From the NCBI RefSeq assembly GCF_900119825.1, contig NZ_FPKR01000002.1:1-64000 (forward strand): a DNA stretch of 64,000 bases, in the 5' to 3' direction. The notes under the pieces were generated by a model. The model ran no database searches. It saw only the letters and a program-made list of their open reading frames with translations, and had not been told where the DNA came from. The DNA comes from Chitinimonas taiwanensis DSM 18899. Lineage in GTDB: Bacteria; Pseudomonadota; Gammaproteobacteria; Burkholderiales; Chitinimonadaceae. Positions 16,332-25,435 of this stretch are shown here, one piece after another (the first letter of the stretch is position 1; each line of letters opens with the position of its first letter). Made by a program: the position numbers and the translations under genes.

Positions 16332-17542
16332 AATGTTTTCCCTCTTGCATGACTGAATTTATGCACACTGCGTTCGATAATCTGCTCTAGCCTGGCCATG
16401 GATTTCGGCCAGGCATGGTGGCTGAGCATGCGCGCCCTGCCCGCCTCGGCGAGGCGCGCGCGCTCGGCCGGTTGCTCCAGAATGCGCAGGATGGCGGCCG
16501 CCAAGGCCTCGGCGCCATCGGCAACCAGGAAATGCTGTTCCGCCTCGGCATCCACGCCGCCGGCCGCGATGCTGCTGGTCACCACCGGCACCCCCATCGC
16601 CATCGCCTCAAGAATCTTGTTCTGCGTGCCACGCGCAATCGCCAACGGGGCCACCATCAGGGCCGAGCTGCGGATATAGGGGCGGACATCGGGCACCGAG
16701 CCGGTCACCGTCACGCCGGGCAGCTCACCCAGCTTGCGCATGGCAGGTGAGGGGTCGGCGCCCACGATCAGCAATTTGATGTTGGGCCGACGGGCGCGTA
16801 GCAAGGGCCACACCTCGCCGCAGAAGCGACTCATGCATTCCTGGTTCGGGTAGTAATCCATGCGGCCGATAAAGCTGATGGTGTCCGGCTCGTAAGGCTC
16901 GCTGCCCGGGCTGAAGAAGTCGGCATCGACCCCATTCGGGAACCAGTCGGTATCCGCGCCGGTGCCATAGTCGTTCAGGGTTTCCCATTCCAGACGCGTG
17001 GTGGCCGTGCACAGGTCAAAGCGCTTGGCCAAGCGCTTTTCCGCCGCCAGCATCTTGCTGCCTTCCAGCCGGTAGCCGAGCGAGAGCGGGAAAGGTTTGT
17101 AGTTCGCGTACTCGAACCACTTCTGCGAATCCATATCGCCAAAGTCGAGAATCTTCGGAATGTCGGTGACATGCTCGACATACTGCGCCACCGACGAGCA
17201 GTGCACGAAGATCAGGTCCCACTTTTGCTCGGCCAGCAGCTGGCGCACCTTGGCCGCCAGCTCGGGCGAATAGAAAAAGCCCATCGAGGACGGCGTGCTG
17301 ACCGGCAGGCGCAACACCATGCGCAAGGCCTGCAGTGGATTCCATACCTGGCTCATTTCGTAACGCGCGCAATGCGGCTGGATGCCGCGCCCTTCCTCGG
17401 CCTCGGCCTGGGTACGCGCGAGTGAGCAGACAGTGACCGAGTGCCCCTGCTGGGTCAGGTGGCGAATCATATTGAAGGGCCGGATCTTGCCGCCGCGCTT
17501 GGGCGGAAATGGGAAACGGTGGCAGAGGTAGAGGATATTCAT
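16328..17542 (-). CDS. Glycosyltransferase, PEP-CTERM/EpsH1 system-associated (TIGR03087 type)
   Basis: The N-terminus MNILYLCHRFPFPPKRGGKI is the hallmark of the first system-specific sugar transferase found with exosortase A. Further GT-B motifs are FHC-like VHCSSVAQYVEH, FIGRMDYYPN and APLAIARGTQNKILEAMAMG, where the last holds the donor-binding glutamates. Length is 404 residues. It probably builds the EPS repeat unit on the inner leaflet of the inner membrane. Linkage is unknown. It overlaps its neighbours by four bases on each side. Confidence 0.9.
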   Translation of the reverse strand: MNILYLCHRFPFPPKRGGKIRPFNMIRHLTQQGHSVTVCSLARTQAEAEEGRGIQPHCARYEMSQVWNPLQALRMVLRLPVSTPSSMGFFYSPELAAKVRQLLAEQKWDLIFVHCSSVAQYVEHVTDIPKILDFGDMDSQKWFEYANYKPFPLSLGYRLEGSKMLAAEKRLAKRFDLCTATTRLEWETLNDYGTGADTDWFPNGVDADFFSPGSEPYEPDTISFIGRMDYYPNQECMSRFCGEVWPLLRARRPNIKLLIVGADPSPAMRKLGELPGVTVTGSVPDVRPYIRSSALMVAPLAIARGTQNKILEAMAMGVPVVTSSIAAGGVDAEAEQHFLVADGAEALAAAILRILEQPAERARLAEAGRARMLSHHAWPKSMARLEQIIERSVHKFSHARGKTL

Positions 17543-19461
17543 GCGAGATAACTTTTCAGTTCGAGCGCCACATCGGCCGGGTCACGCCGATCGAGATAGA
17601 TGCGGCTCCATACTTCCAGATTGAGCAGGGCCAGCAGCGCGTCAGTGCCATCGATGCGATTGGCTGCATGGTCGGCCATCAGCTGCTGGATCGCCTCGCT
17701 GCGGAACAGGCCGCGCGTGCGCACCACCTCGGGCGATAAAAGGCGCTGCAGCAGTGGCGCCAATTCGCGCTTGAGCCAGGCACCCATCGGTGTGCCGAAG
17801 CCACGCTTCTTGCGGTCGAGGATGTCGGCCGGCAAGAGGTCAGCCACCGACTGCTTGAGAATGTGCTTGAGCCGTCCATCGCGCACCTTGATGGCGGACG
17901 GAATGGCCGCCATCAGCTCGACCAGCTCGTGATCGAGCATGGGCACGCGGCATTCGAGCGACACCGCCATGCTCATTTTGTCGGTCAGCAGCAGGATGTC
18001 GTCGGGCAGCTGGGTTTCCAGGTCCACCGCCATCATGCGTTGCAGCTCATCACCGCTATGCACGCGCGCTAAGGCATCCTGCAGCGGGTCGGCACCGGCC
18101 TGCTCGCTGAGCAGCATCTGCGCGACGGCCTGACGGTCCAGCACCTGCAGATAGCTCGCATAGCGCGCGTCGGGGCTTAGCTCGGTGGAGGCGAGAAAGC
18201 TCTTCGCCAGGCGCAGGGTGTTGAGCAGGCCCGAGTGACGGTCAGCCGGCAGATGACGGGCCGCAAAACTGGCCGAGCGGCGCAGCCAGGCCGGCAGGGT
18301 CTGGAAGCGTGCCGCATAGTGGCCGCCCAGATAGCGTCGATAACCGGCCGCGATCTCGTCGCCGCCTGCGCCGGACAGGATGACCTTCACATCCTGACGC
18401 GCGAATTCCGACACCAGGAAGGTGGTGATAAAGGCGGTGTCGGCAATCGGCTCATCCATATGCCAGAGCAGCTTGGGCAGGAGGCCGACCACATCGGGCT
18501 TGACCAGGATCTCGCGGTGCTGGGTGCCAAACAGCTCGGCCACCCGGCGCGCATAGGGCAGCTCGTTATACAGGGCCTCGGCGGCCCCGCCCTCGAAGCC
18601 GATCGCATAGGTGCGAATCGGCTGGGACGAATGCTGGGCCATCAGGCCGACCACGGCACTGGAGTCGACACCGCCGGACAGGAAGGCCCCGATCGGCACA
18701 TCGCTGACCATCTGCATATGCACCGATTTATCCAGCTGGTCGCGCACGCGCGCCACCCAATCCGCCTCGCTCAGGCTGGTATCGATGCGCGTGGGCAGCT
18801 GCCAGTAGCGCCATTCACTGATCTGGCCATCCTCCACCGCCAGCAGGGTGGCCGGCGGCAGCTTGCGCATGCCCTTGAAGATGCACAACGGCGCGGCCAC
18901 ATAGCCAAGTTGCAGATAGCTGGCCAGCACGCTGCGGTCGAGCTCGGGCTCGACACCGGGCAGGGCCAACAGCGCCTTGGCCTCGGTGGCGAAAGCCAGA
19001 CGTTGCCCATCCTGCAGCACATACAGCGGCTTCACGCCGATGCGGTCGCGGCCGATCAAGAGGCGGCGGCGGCGCGCATCCCAGAGCGCGAAGTCGAACA
19101 TGCCGTTCAGGCGCTGCACAAAGGCATCGCCCTCCTCGGCATAGCCATGCAGCAGCACCTCGCTGTCCGAACCCGTCTTAAACACATGGCCCTTGGCTTG
19201 CAGCTCGCTGCGCAGCTCGCGGTAGTTGTAGATTTCACCATTGCAGACCAGCCACAGCGTCTGCTCCTGGTTGGATAGCGGCTGATGGCCGCCAGCCAGG
19301 TCGATGATGGACAGGCGGCGCATGGCAATGCCGCAGGCGCCATCGATATGCATGCCCTCGTCGTCGGGGCCGCGATGCTGGGTGATATTGCCCATCGCGC
19401 TCAACGTTTCCGCCGCCACGCGCTGGCCATCCAGCCGATATAGTCCGTGTACGCCGCACAT
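17539..19461 (-). CDS. Asparagine synthase-type glutamine amidotransferase (second copy)
   Basis: 640 residues. Cys2 of MCGVHGLYRL is the N-terminal nucleophile for glutamine hydrolysis; HRGPDDEG, RRLSIIDLAGGHQP and NGEIYNYREL complete the glutaminase domain. The synthetase domain has the PP-loop FLSGGVDSSAVVGLMA and SGAGGDEIAAGYRRYLGGHY. It moves ammonia to an adenylated carboxylate, giving an amide. In an EPS locus the target could be a uronic acid. It is a paralogue of the gene at 20685-22625. Gap to the upstream glycosyltransferase is nine bases. Confidence 0.88.
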   Translation of the reverse strand: MCGVHGLYRLDGQRVAAETLSAMGNITQHRGPDDEGMHIDGACGIAMRRLSIIDLAGGHQPLSNQEQTLWLVCNGEIYNYRELRSELQAKGHVFKTGSDSEVLLHGYAEEGDAFVQRLNGMFDFALWDARRRRLLIGRDRIGVKPLYVLQDGQRLAFATEAKALLALPGVEPELDRSVLASYLQLGYVAAPLCIFKGMRKLPPATLLAVEDGQISEWRYWQLPTRIDTSLSEADWVARVRDQLDKSVHMQMVSDVPIGAFLSGGVDSSAVVGLMAQHSSQPIRTYAIGFEGGAAEALYNELPYARRVAELFGTQHREILVKPDVVGLLPKLLWHMDEPIADTAFITTFLVSEFARQDVKVILSGAGGDEIAAGYRRYLGGHYAARFQTLPAWLRRSASFAARHLPADRHSGLLNTLRLAKSFLASTELSPDARYASYLQVLDRQAVAQMLLSEQAGADPLQDALARVHSGDELQRMMAVDLETQLPDDILLLTDKMSMAVSLECRVPMLDHELVELMAAIPSAIKVRDGRLKHILKQSVADLLPADILDRKKRGFGTPMGAWLKRELAPLLQRLLSPEVVRTRGLFRSEAIQQLMADHAANRIDGTDALLALLNLEVWSRIYLDRRDPADVALELKSYLA

Positions 19462-19470
19462 GATCCGACC

Positions 19471-20688
19471 TCAACCGCGCAGGGCGGGAATGGGGCTACG
19501 GCCGGCCAGCGCGCGGCCGTAGACTTCCTGATAACGGGCCACGCTGCTGCGCCAGGTGCGCTCGGCTTCCACAAAGCGGCGCGCCTGCTGCTTGATGGCC
19601 GGCCAGCGTTCGCGCTGGGCCAGCACGTCTTCCAGCGCGTTTTCCAGCGCCGCCACATCACCGGCCTTGCACAGAAAACCAGTTTCGCCATGGCGGATCA
19701 GCTCGCGGTGGCCACCGACATCGGAGGCAACAAAGATACGCCCCTGCGCCATCGCTTCGAGCGGCTTGAGTGGGGTGACCAGCTCGGTCAGGCGAATTGG
19801 CAGGCGCGGGTAGGCGAGTACATCGATCAGCTCGTAGTAACGCTGCACCTCGCTATGCGGCACGCGACCGGTGAAGATCACCTTGTCCTGCATGCCAGCG
19901 GCCGCCACCTGAGCCTTCAGCGCCGCTTCCTGCGGTCCGCCGCCCACCAGCAACACGCGCAGCGCCGGGTGGCGCGCCAGCATGCGTTCGGCCGCACCCA
20001 GCAGCAGGCTCAAACCCTCATAACCGTAGAAGGAACCGGCAAAGCCAAGCACCGTGGCGCCATCGAGGCCGAGCTGGCTGCGCAGGGCCGGGTCGGGCTC
20101 CACACCAAAGCGGAAGGCATTCGCGTCCACCGCATTGGGAATCACGGTAATCCGCTCGCTGGGAATGCCGCGCACGGCGATATCGCCGCGCAGACCTTCG
20201 CAGATGGTGGTCACCTCGTCGGCACGGCGCAGGGCAAAGCTTTCCAGCGCACGCGAGGCGCGGTAGCGCAGGCTGCCTTCACGCGTCGTGCCATGGTCGA
20301 CCGCCGCGTCCTCCCAGGACGCACGCATCTCGTACACCACCGGCAGCTTGAACTGGCGCCCCACCCATAGCGCCGGCAGCGCATTCAGCACCGGCGAATG
20401 GGCATGGATCAGGTCGGGGCGGGTATCGCGCACCACCTCGGCCAGGCGGCGCTGGGTCAGGCGCATCTGTGCCAGCAGACCGGTGCCCTCGGCGCTGGGC
20501 GTGCGGTAGAACATCAGGCCGTCCACCTCTTCCTGCCGCAGCGGGCTGTGGCCTTGTTTAGGCGTGGTGAGGTGAAGGGTCTCCCAGCCCAGCGCGCGCT
20601 GTTCGCGCAGGATGGACAGGGTGCGGAAGGTATAACCACTGTGCAGCGGGGCCGAGTGGTCGAGCACATGCAGGACACGCAGACTCAT
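19471..20688 (-). CDS. Glycosyltransferase, exosortase A system-associated (Daro_2409/TIGR04063 type)
   Basis: From ATG 20688 the protein is 405 residues and begins MSLRVLHVLDHSAPLHSGYT, followed by RTLSILREQRALGW, the pattern of the TIGR04063 family. Donor-domain motifs are FAGSFYGYEGLSLLLGA and EAMAQGRIFVASDVGGHREL. It is a GT-B, GT4-like sugar transferase limited to PEP-CTERM/exosortase A systems. A much longer open frame extends to 21063 but overlaps the amidotransferase coding region; the ATGA overlap at 20685-20688 fixes the start. Confidence 0.9.
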   Translation of the reverse strand: MSLRVLHVLDHSAPLHSGYTFRTLSILREQRALGWETLHLTTPKQGHSPLRQEEVDGLMFYRTPSAEGTGLLAQMRLTQRRLAEVVRDTRPDLIHAHSPVLNALPALWVGRQFKLPVVYEMRASWEDAAVDHGTTREGSLRYRASRALESFALRRADEVTTICEGLRGDIAVRGIPSERITVIPNAVDANAFRFGVEPDPALRSQLGLDGATVLGFAGSFYGYEGLSLLLGAAERMLARHPALRVLLVGGGPQEAALKAQVAAAGMQDKVIFTGRVPHSEVQRYYELIDVLAYPRLPIRLTELVTPLKPLEAMAQGRIFVASDVGGHRELIRHGETGFLCKAGDVAALENALEDVLAQRERWPAIKQQARRFVEAERTWRSSVARYQEVYGRALAGRSPIPALRG

Positions 20689-22625
20689 GACAGGGCCACC
20701 GCCACTTCCGGCTGACGTGCTGCCGTTGGGCCGGCATCCAGCACATTGCGCAGGAAGGCCTCGAACATCAGCAAGGTCCACAAGGGCGCGCTGTAATCGC
20801 GCGCGCCGGATTGATGCGCATCGACCAGATGCTGCAGGTAATCGCGGTTGAACCAGCCGGTTTCGGCCAGGCGCGGGCCAAGCACTGCCTCGCGCACTCG
20901 TTGCTTGAGCGGGCCGCGGAACCAGCGTGCCAGCGGCACGGCAAAACCCATCTTGGGCCGGTACAGCACGGCGTCGGGCAGATAGGGCTCCATGCCCTTC
21001 TTGAGCAGAAACTTGCCCTCCTGCCCGCGTATCTTCAGCGTGGACGGCAAGCTGCCCAGCCATTCCACCAGCTCATGGTCCATCAGCGGTTCGCGCACTT
21101 CGAGCGAGTGGGCCATGCTGGCGCGGTCGACCTTGGTATTGATATCGCCGACCAGATAGGTTTTCAGGTCCAGGTACTGGATCAGCGCAAGCGGATCATC
21201 GGTACCGGCCCGTGCGGCATGGCCGTCGAACACATCGCCCGCGTTATAGCCGGCCAGCTCACGCTTGAAGCGTGGGCTGAACAGCTGGGCGCGCATCGGG
21301 TCGCGCAGAATCGAGACCGAGTGGAAATAGGCCTCGACCGAGCTGCGCGCCATGCCTTCGAAAGTGGTCTTGGCCCGGAACACGCGTGGCGCCCAGTCGG
21401 CCTTCGGATACAAGCGACCCAGCAGGCCGAACAGCGGCTTGCGTACACCATGCGGCAGCGCTGCGCGCAGGCGCTCTTCCAGCAGATGCATGCGATAGCG
21501 ACGGTAGCCGCCAAAGCTCTCGTCGCCGCCATCGCCGGACAGCGCCACCGTCACATGCTTGCGCGCCAGCTCGCACACCCGGTAGGTCGGTATCGCCGAG
21601 CTGTCGGCATAGGGTTCGTCGTACAAGCGGGCCAGGGTGTCGATCAGGTCGAAATCGTCGCTCTTCACCGTCTCGACATGGTGGTTGGTGTGGTAGCGCT
21701 CGGCCACCAGTTTGGCGAACTCCGACTCATTGAAGGCCGGGTCGTCGAAGGCAATTGAGCAGGTATTGACCGGCTCGGCCGACTGCTGAGCCATCATGGC
21801 CACCACCGCGCTGGAATCCACGCCACCAGACAGGAAGGCGCCCAGCGGTACCTCGGCGATCATGCGCAGGCGCACCGACTCCTGCAGCCTGTCTTTGAGT
21901 TCGGCACAGGCTTCCTCGACATCCAGCGGTTGATCGAGGCTGAAACGCACATCCCAATAGGCCTGGGGGGCTGGCACCGGCTGGCCGCGCCGTATCGTCA
22001 GCGTGTGCGCGGGCGGCAGCTTGCGTGCCTGCTTGAAGATGCAGCGCGGCTCGGCCACATAGCCGAGCGCGAAGTATTCCTCCACCGCCAGCGGGTCGAT
22101 CTCGCGCGCCAGACCGCCATGGGCGAGCAGCGACTTGAGCTCCGAACCAAACAGCAGCGTGCCATCGGGCAGCAGTGCATAGAACAGCGGCTTCACCGCC
22201 AGCCGGTCGCGCGCCAGGAAAAGCGTTTCCTGATTGTGGTCCCACAGCGCGAAGGCAAACATGCCGCGAAAGCGCTGAACACAATCCGCACCCCAGGCCG
22301 CCCAGGCGTGCACGATCACCTCAGTGTCGCTACGGGTACGGAACACATAGCCAAGCGCCTGCAGCTCGGCGATCAGGCTCTGGTAGTTGTAGATCTCGCC
22401 ATTGAACACCACGCAGATCGACCCATCAGCGTTGTAGAGCGGCTGCTGGCCGGTGGCGATATCAATGATGGACAGGCGTCGATGCCCGAGGCCGACGCCG
22501 GGTTCGATATGCAGGCCGCCGCCATCCGGACCACGGTGATGCTGGGTTTCATTCATGCGCTCGAGTACGGCGCGGTCTATCTCGCGCTGGCCACGGCTAT
22601 CGAAAATTCCGGTAATGCCACACAT
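20685..22625 (-). CDS. XrtA/PEP-CTERM system amidotransferase (TIGR03108 type)
   Basis: 646 residues. The glutaminase part begins MCGITGIFDSRGQREID with nucleophile Cys2, then HHRGPDGGG and NGEIYNYQSL. The synthetase domain carries FLSGGVDSSAVVAMMAQ, LSGDGGDESFGGYRRYRMH and the C-terminal MGFAVPLARWFRG, typical of exosortase A-associated amidotransferase 1. It should amidate a carboxyl group on the polymer or precursor. The overlapping and adjacent system-specific glycosyltransferases support the assignment. Starts at ATG 22625, 14 bases after the upstream stop. Confidence 0.92.
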   Translation of the reverse strand: MCGITGIFDSRGQREIDRAVLERMNETQHHRGPDGGGLHIEPGVGLGHRRLSIIDIATGQQPLYNADGSICVVFNGEIYNYQSLIAELQALGYVFRTRSDTEVIVHAWAAWGADCVQRFRGMFAFALWDHNQETLFLARDRLAVKPLFYALLPDGTLLFGSELKSLLAHGGLAREIDPLAVEEYFALGYVAEPRCIFKQARKLPPAHTLTIRRGQPVPAPQAYWDVRFSLDQPLDVEEACAELKDRLQESVRLRMIAEVPLGAFLSGGVDSSAVVAMMAQQSAEPVNTCSIAFDDPAFNESEFAKLVAERYHTNHHVETVKSDDFDLIDTLARLYDEPYADSSAIPTYRVCELARKHVTVALSGDGGDESFGGYRRYRMHLLEERLRAALPHGVRKPLFGLLGRLYPKADWAPRVFRAKTTFEGMARSSVEAYFHSVSILRDPMRAQLFSPRFKRELAGYNAGDVFDGHAARAGTDDPLALIQYLDLKTYLVGDINTKVDRASMAHSLEVREPLMDHELVEWLGSLPSTLKIRGQEGKFLLKKGMEPYLPDAVLYRPKMGFAVPLARWFRGPLKQRVREAVLGPRLAETGWFNRDYLQHLVDAHQSGARDYSAPLWTLLMFEAFLRNVLDAGPTAARQPEVAVALS

Positions 22626-22639
22626 GGTCGGGTTCGCTT

Positions 22640-23848
22640 CTAGTCGTGAATCGTGGGTGGCGTGGCCTGGGCGGCCAGCGCGGCGGTGGCGCGGGGCGAC
22701 TGGCCCTGGCGCAGGGCGTCGTACAGTGCCTGGTAGCGGCCTACCATGGCATCCAGGCTGAACTGCTGCTCAACCAGCTGGCGCCCATAGCGACCGGCTG
22801 CACGCGCGAGCTCAGGGCGCTGGGCGTAGTAAAGCAGCGCCTGCGCCATGGCGGCTGCATCGCCGGCCGGCACCAGCTTGCCGCTGCGGTCGGCTTCGAC
22901 CAGCTCGGCATTGCCGCCCACGGCGGTGGCCACCACGGGCAGGCCGCAGGCCATGGCCTCCAGAATCGTGTTCGACACGCCCTCGGCCAGCGAAGGCAGC
23001 GCAAAGCAGTCGAGGCCACGCAGTACATCGGCAATATCGCTGCGCTCGCCCGGCAACCAGGCCAGCTCGTCCAAGTGCGCGGCGGCCAGCATTTGCTGCA
23101 CCTGGGTGCGCAAGGGGCCATCGCCAACCATCACTAGGCGCAGGCGCGACTTCAGCTCGGGCGCCAGCTGCAGAGCCAGGATGAAGGCGCGTGCCAGCAG
23201 GGTCTGGTCCTTCACCGTCTGCATACGCCCGACCGTGCCGATCAGATAATGCTCTGGCTCGCCGAACGGACAGCCGGCAATGGCCTGGCGCGCCGCGACC
23301 GGCCGGAACTTCTCGGCATCCACGCCGTTGTAGATCTGGCTCAGCTGCGCCGCGCCAATGCCAACCCGTGCCTGCAGATAGTCAGCCAGGTCGCAGGACA
23401 GCGCGATGTAGTGGCTGACAAAGGGCTGATATAAGCGGCGCAGACGCTGGTATTTGCGGTTGCTGCCGTCCAGATCATCCACATCGCGGCCATGCTCGCC
23501 ATGCACGCGCAGGGGCACGCCAGCCAGCCAGGCCGGCACCTGCGCTTCCAGCGCGGCCAGATTGCGGCTATGCACGATGGCCGGCTTGAGGCGACGGAAT
23601 AGCCGATACAACTGCGGGTAAATCCATAGGGCGTGGCCGGGCTTCTTGTGCAGGGCGATGCATTCCACATCGTTGCGCACAATACGTAGGCGGAAATCGG
23701 TGACCTCGGTCAGCGCGATCACTACATGGCGATAGCGATCGGCCGGCATGCGATTGATCAGATTGACCACCCCATTTTCCAGCCCACCCACATCGAAGCG
23801 GTAGACCACATGCGCCACCAGGGGGCGGGGATCGTGCGCGCCGCTCAT
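22640..23848 (-). CDS. Glycosyltransferase, PEP-CTERM/EpsH1 system-associated (TIGR03088 type)
   Basis: From ATG 23848 (MSGAHDPRPLVAHVVYRFD) the protein has 402 residues. VGGLENGVVNLINRMP is the acceptor-side glycine loop of the second system-specific transferase; HGEHGRDVDDLDG, IGTVGRMQTVKDQTLLA and PSLAEGVSNTILEAMACG are donor-domain motifs. It acts on the lipid-linked repeat unit in the cytoplasm. It follows the exosortase gene with a four-base overlap, which excludes the longer upstream frame as a start. Confidence 0.92.
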   Translation of the reverse strand: MSGAHDPRPLVAHVVYRFDVGGLENGVVNLINRMPADRYRHVVIALTEVTDFRLRIVRNDVECIALHKKPGHALWIYPQLYRLFRRLKPAIVHSRNLAALEAQVPAWLAGVPLRVHGEHGRDVDDLDGSNRKYQRLRRLYQPFVSHYIALSCDLADYLQARVGIGAAQLSQIYNGVDAEKFRPVAARQAIAGCPFGEPEHYLIGTVGRMQTVKDQTLLARAFILALQLAPELKSRLRLVMVGDGPLRTQVQQMLAAAHLDELAWLPGERSDIADVLRGLDCFALPSLAEGVSNTILEAMACGLPVVATAVGGNAELVEADRSGKLVPAGDAAAMAQALLYYAQRPELARAAGRYGRQLVEQQFSLDAMVGRYQALYDALRQGQSPRATAALAAQATPPTIHD

Positions 23849-25383
23849 TGCGCCTCCTTCAAGGAATTCAGCTGCGCGGTCAGCACCGGAAAGACAGCCT
23901 GCACAAAGGCCGGCATGGCCGCCTCGGCCTGCGCCCGCTCGGCAAACAGCGTGAGCACGGCCGTGTCGTCGCCCTGCCCGCTCAGCTGCGACCAGGCGGT
24001 GTAAGCACGTGCGAGGCGCGGGCTGTCCGTCCAGCGCCCGGCCACCCAGTACCAGCGCCAGACTTGCAATTGCTGGCCGCTGGCAGCCTGGAGCTGCGCC
24101 TCTTGCACCTTGAGCTCGGCGCCCATTAGTGGCAGAACGCGGCCTGACTGGGACAGCGACTTCCACTGCTTGTCATCCTGATGCACCAGCACATTGCGTG
24201 AGCTGATCGCCTTGCGATACTCGCCCTGCGCGCGGAAGTACGCCAGGTCCAGACCGACTTGCTGCGCATCGGCCTGGTAATGCCAACGTGCTTGCAGCGC
24301 CGGGGTATCGCCCTGGGCCTGCCATGCGGTGAAGGCTGCGTTGCGGGCCGTCCAGCCGGGTACGGCCAGCGCCTCGGTCAACGGCGCCATCGCGGCGGCA
24401 GGCTGAGTGATCTGCATGCGCCACACAGGCCAGAGCGCCAGTAGCAGCGCCAAGGCACTCGCCATCGGCCACAGCCGCAGCTGGGGTGCATCGGTCAGCA
24501 CGGGTGCGGCTTGGGCCGCCGGCTCGCTCGGGTTTTCCTGCCAGCGCGCGCCTATCCAGAACATGGCCAGGATCACGATGCCAAAGAACAGCCAGCCATA
24601 GATCAGATGGTCAACGCCCACTGCCAAGGTATTGCCTGACCAGTGACCAAGCATGACGATCAGATAGGCACGCACCCAGTTGGCCAGTATCGGCACCAGC
24701 GCCGCCACCAGCACGAAGACCAGCCGGCGCTTGAGCGACACATAGTTCAAATACGCAAACAAGGTACCCACCATCAGCGAGGCAATCAGATAGCGCACGC
24801 CGCTACAGGCTTCCACCACCGACCATTTGCCGGACGGAATCACAAATTCCAGCCCCTCGCGGTACACGGGCACGCCGCTGAAGCGCAGGCCGAGCACGGT
24901 GAAATCGGCGGTCCAGGCCATCAGGGTGGGAATGACGAACTCGCCAAACGGTACGGCGAACAGCAGAAAGCCCAAGGGAAAGGCGAGCTGGCGTGCAATC
25001 GGCCAGCCGAGCACGGCCGGTACCGTCAGAATCAGGCTGAATACCAGCGCGAACTGCGCCAGCACATTGGTACTGGTCAAGGCCCCAAGCAGCCAGGCAA
25101 AACCCGCCAGCGCGAGCAGCGGCAAGGCGGCCCAGCTTGGCCGCGGCGGCAGGCCACGCAGCTGCGCACGCTGGCGCCAGATCAGCCACAGGCTGAGCGG
25201 CGGCACCAGAAAACCATGGGTAAAGGTTTCCGAGCGCGACCAGATGGCCAGCATGCCGGCCACCGTGTCGTGATAGGCGAGCAGCAAGCCCAGCTGCAGC
25301 ACGATCAGCAGCACTAGGCTGCGCCGCCAGGCCCCGCCCGCTGCGGGCCTAGCCAGCATGGGCGTCGGCGTCAGGGCGTTCAT
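23845..25383 (-). CDS. xrtA: Exosortase A fused to an EpsI domain
   Basis: 512 residues. The N-terminal 290 residues form an eight-helix membrane domain with the exosortase active-site residues: Cys193 in VEACSGVRYL, Arg238 in ANWVRAY and His259 in VDHLIYGW. These correspond to the sortase-like Cys/Arg/His set. After a further helix (about 310-325) comes a periplasmic EpsI-like domain to residue 512. The enzyme cleaves PEP-CTERM tails and may pass the protein to a glycan acceptor. The substrate candidate in this window is at 37042-37881. A 52-base gap separates it from the FemAB gene. Confidence 0.94.
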   Translation of the reverse strand: MNALTPTPMLARPAAGGAWRRSLVLLIVLQLGLLLAYHDTVAGMLAIWSRSETFTHGFLVPPLSLWLIWRQRAQLRGLPPRPSWAALPLLALAGFAWLLGALTSTNVLAQFALVFSLILTVPAVLGWPIARQLAFPLGFLLFAVPFGEFVIPTLMAWTADFTVLGLRFSGVPVYREGLEFVIPSGKWSVVEACSGVRYLIASLMVGTLFAYLNYVSLKRRLVFVLVAALVPILANWVRAYLIVMLGHWSGNTLAVGVDHLIYGWLFFGIVILAMFWIGARWQENPSEPAAQAAPVLTDAPQLRLWPMASALALLLALWPVWRMQITQPAAAMAPLTEALAVPGWTARNAAFTAWQAQGDTPALQARWHYQADAQQVGLDLAYFRAQGEYRKAISSRNVLVHQDDKQWKSLSQSGRVLPLMGAELKVQEAQLQAASGQQLQVWRWYWVAGRWTDSPRLARAYTAWSQLSGQGDDTAVLTLFAERAQAEAAMPAFVQAVFPVLTAQLNSLKEAQ

Positions 25384-25435
25384 TGCAGCCGCTCCAAACG
25401 CTGGGATCGGGACAGGCCATCCCTATGCAGCCCGC

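Noticed and set aside
20689-21063. Extended start of the glycosyltransferase at 19471-20688
   Set aside because: The added sequence lies fully inside the amidotransferase gene in another frame and is Arg/Ala-rich; the ATGA junction gives a better start.
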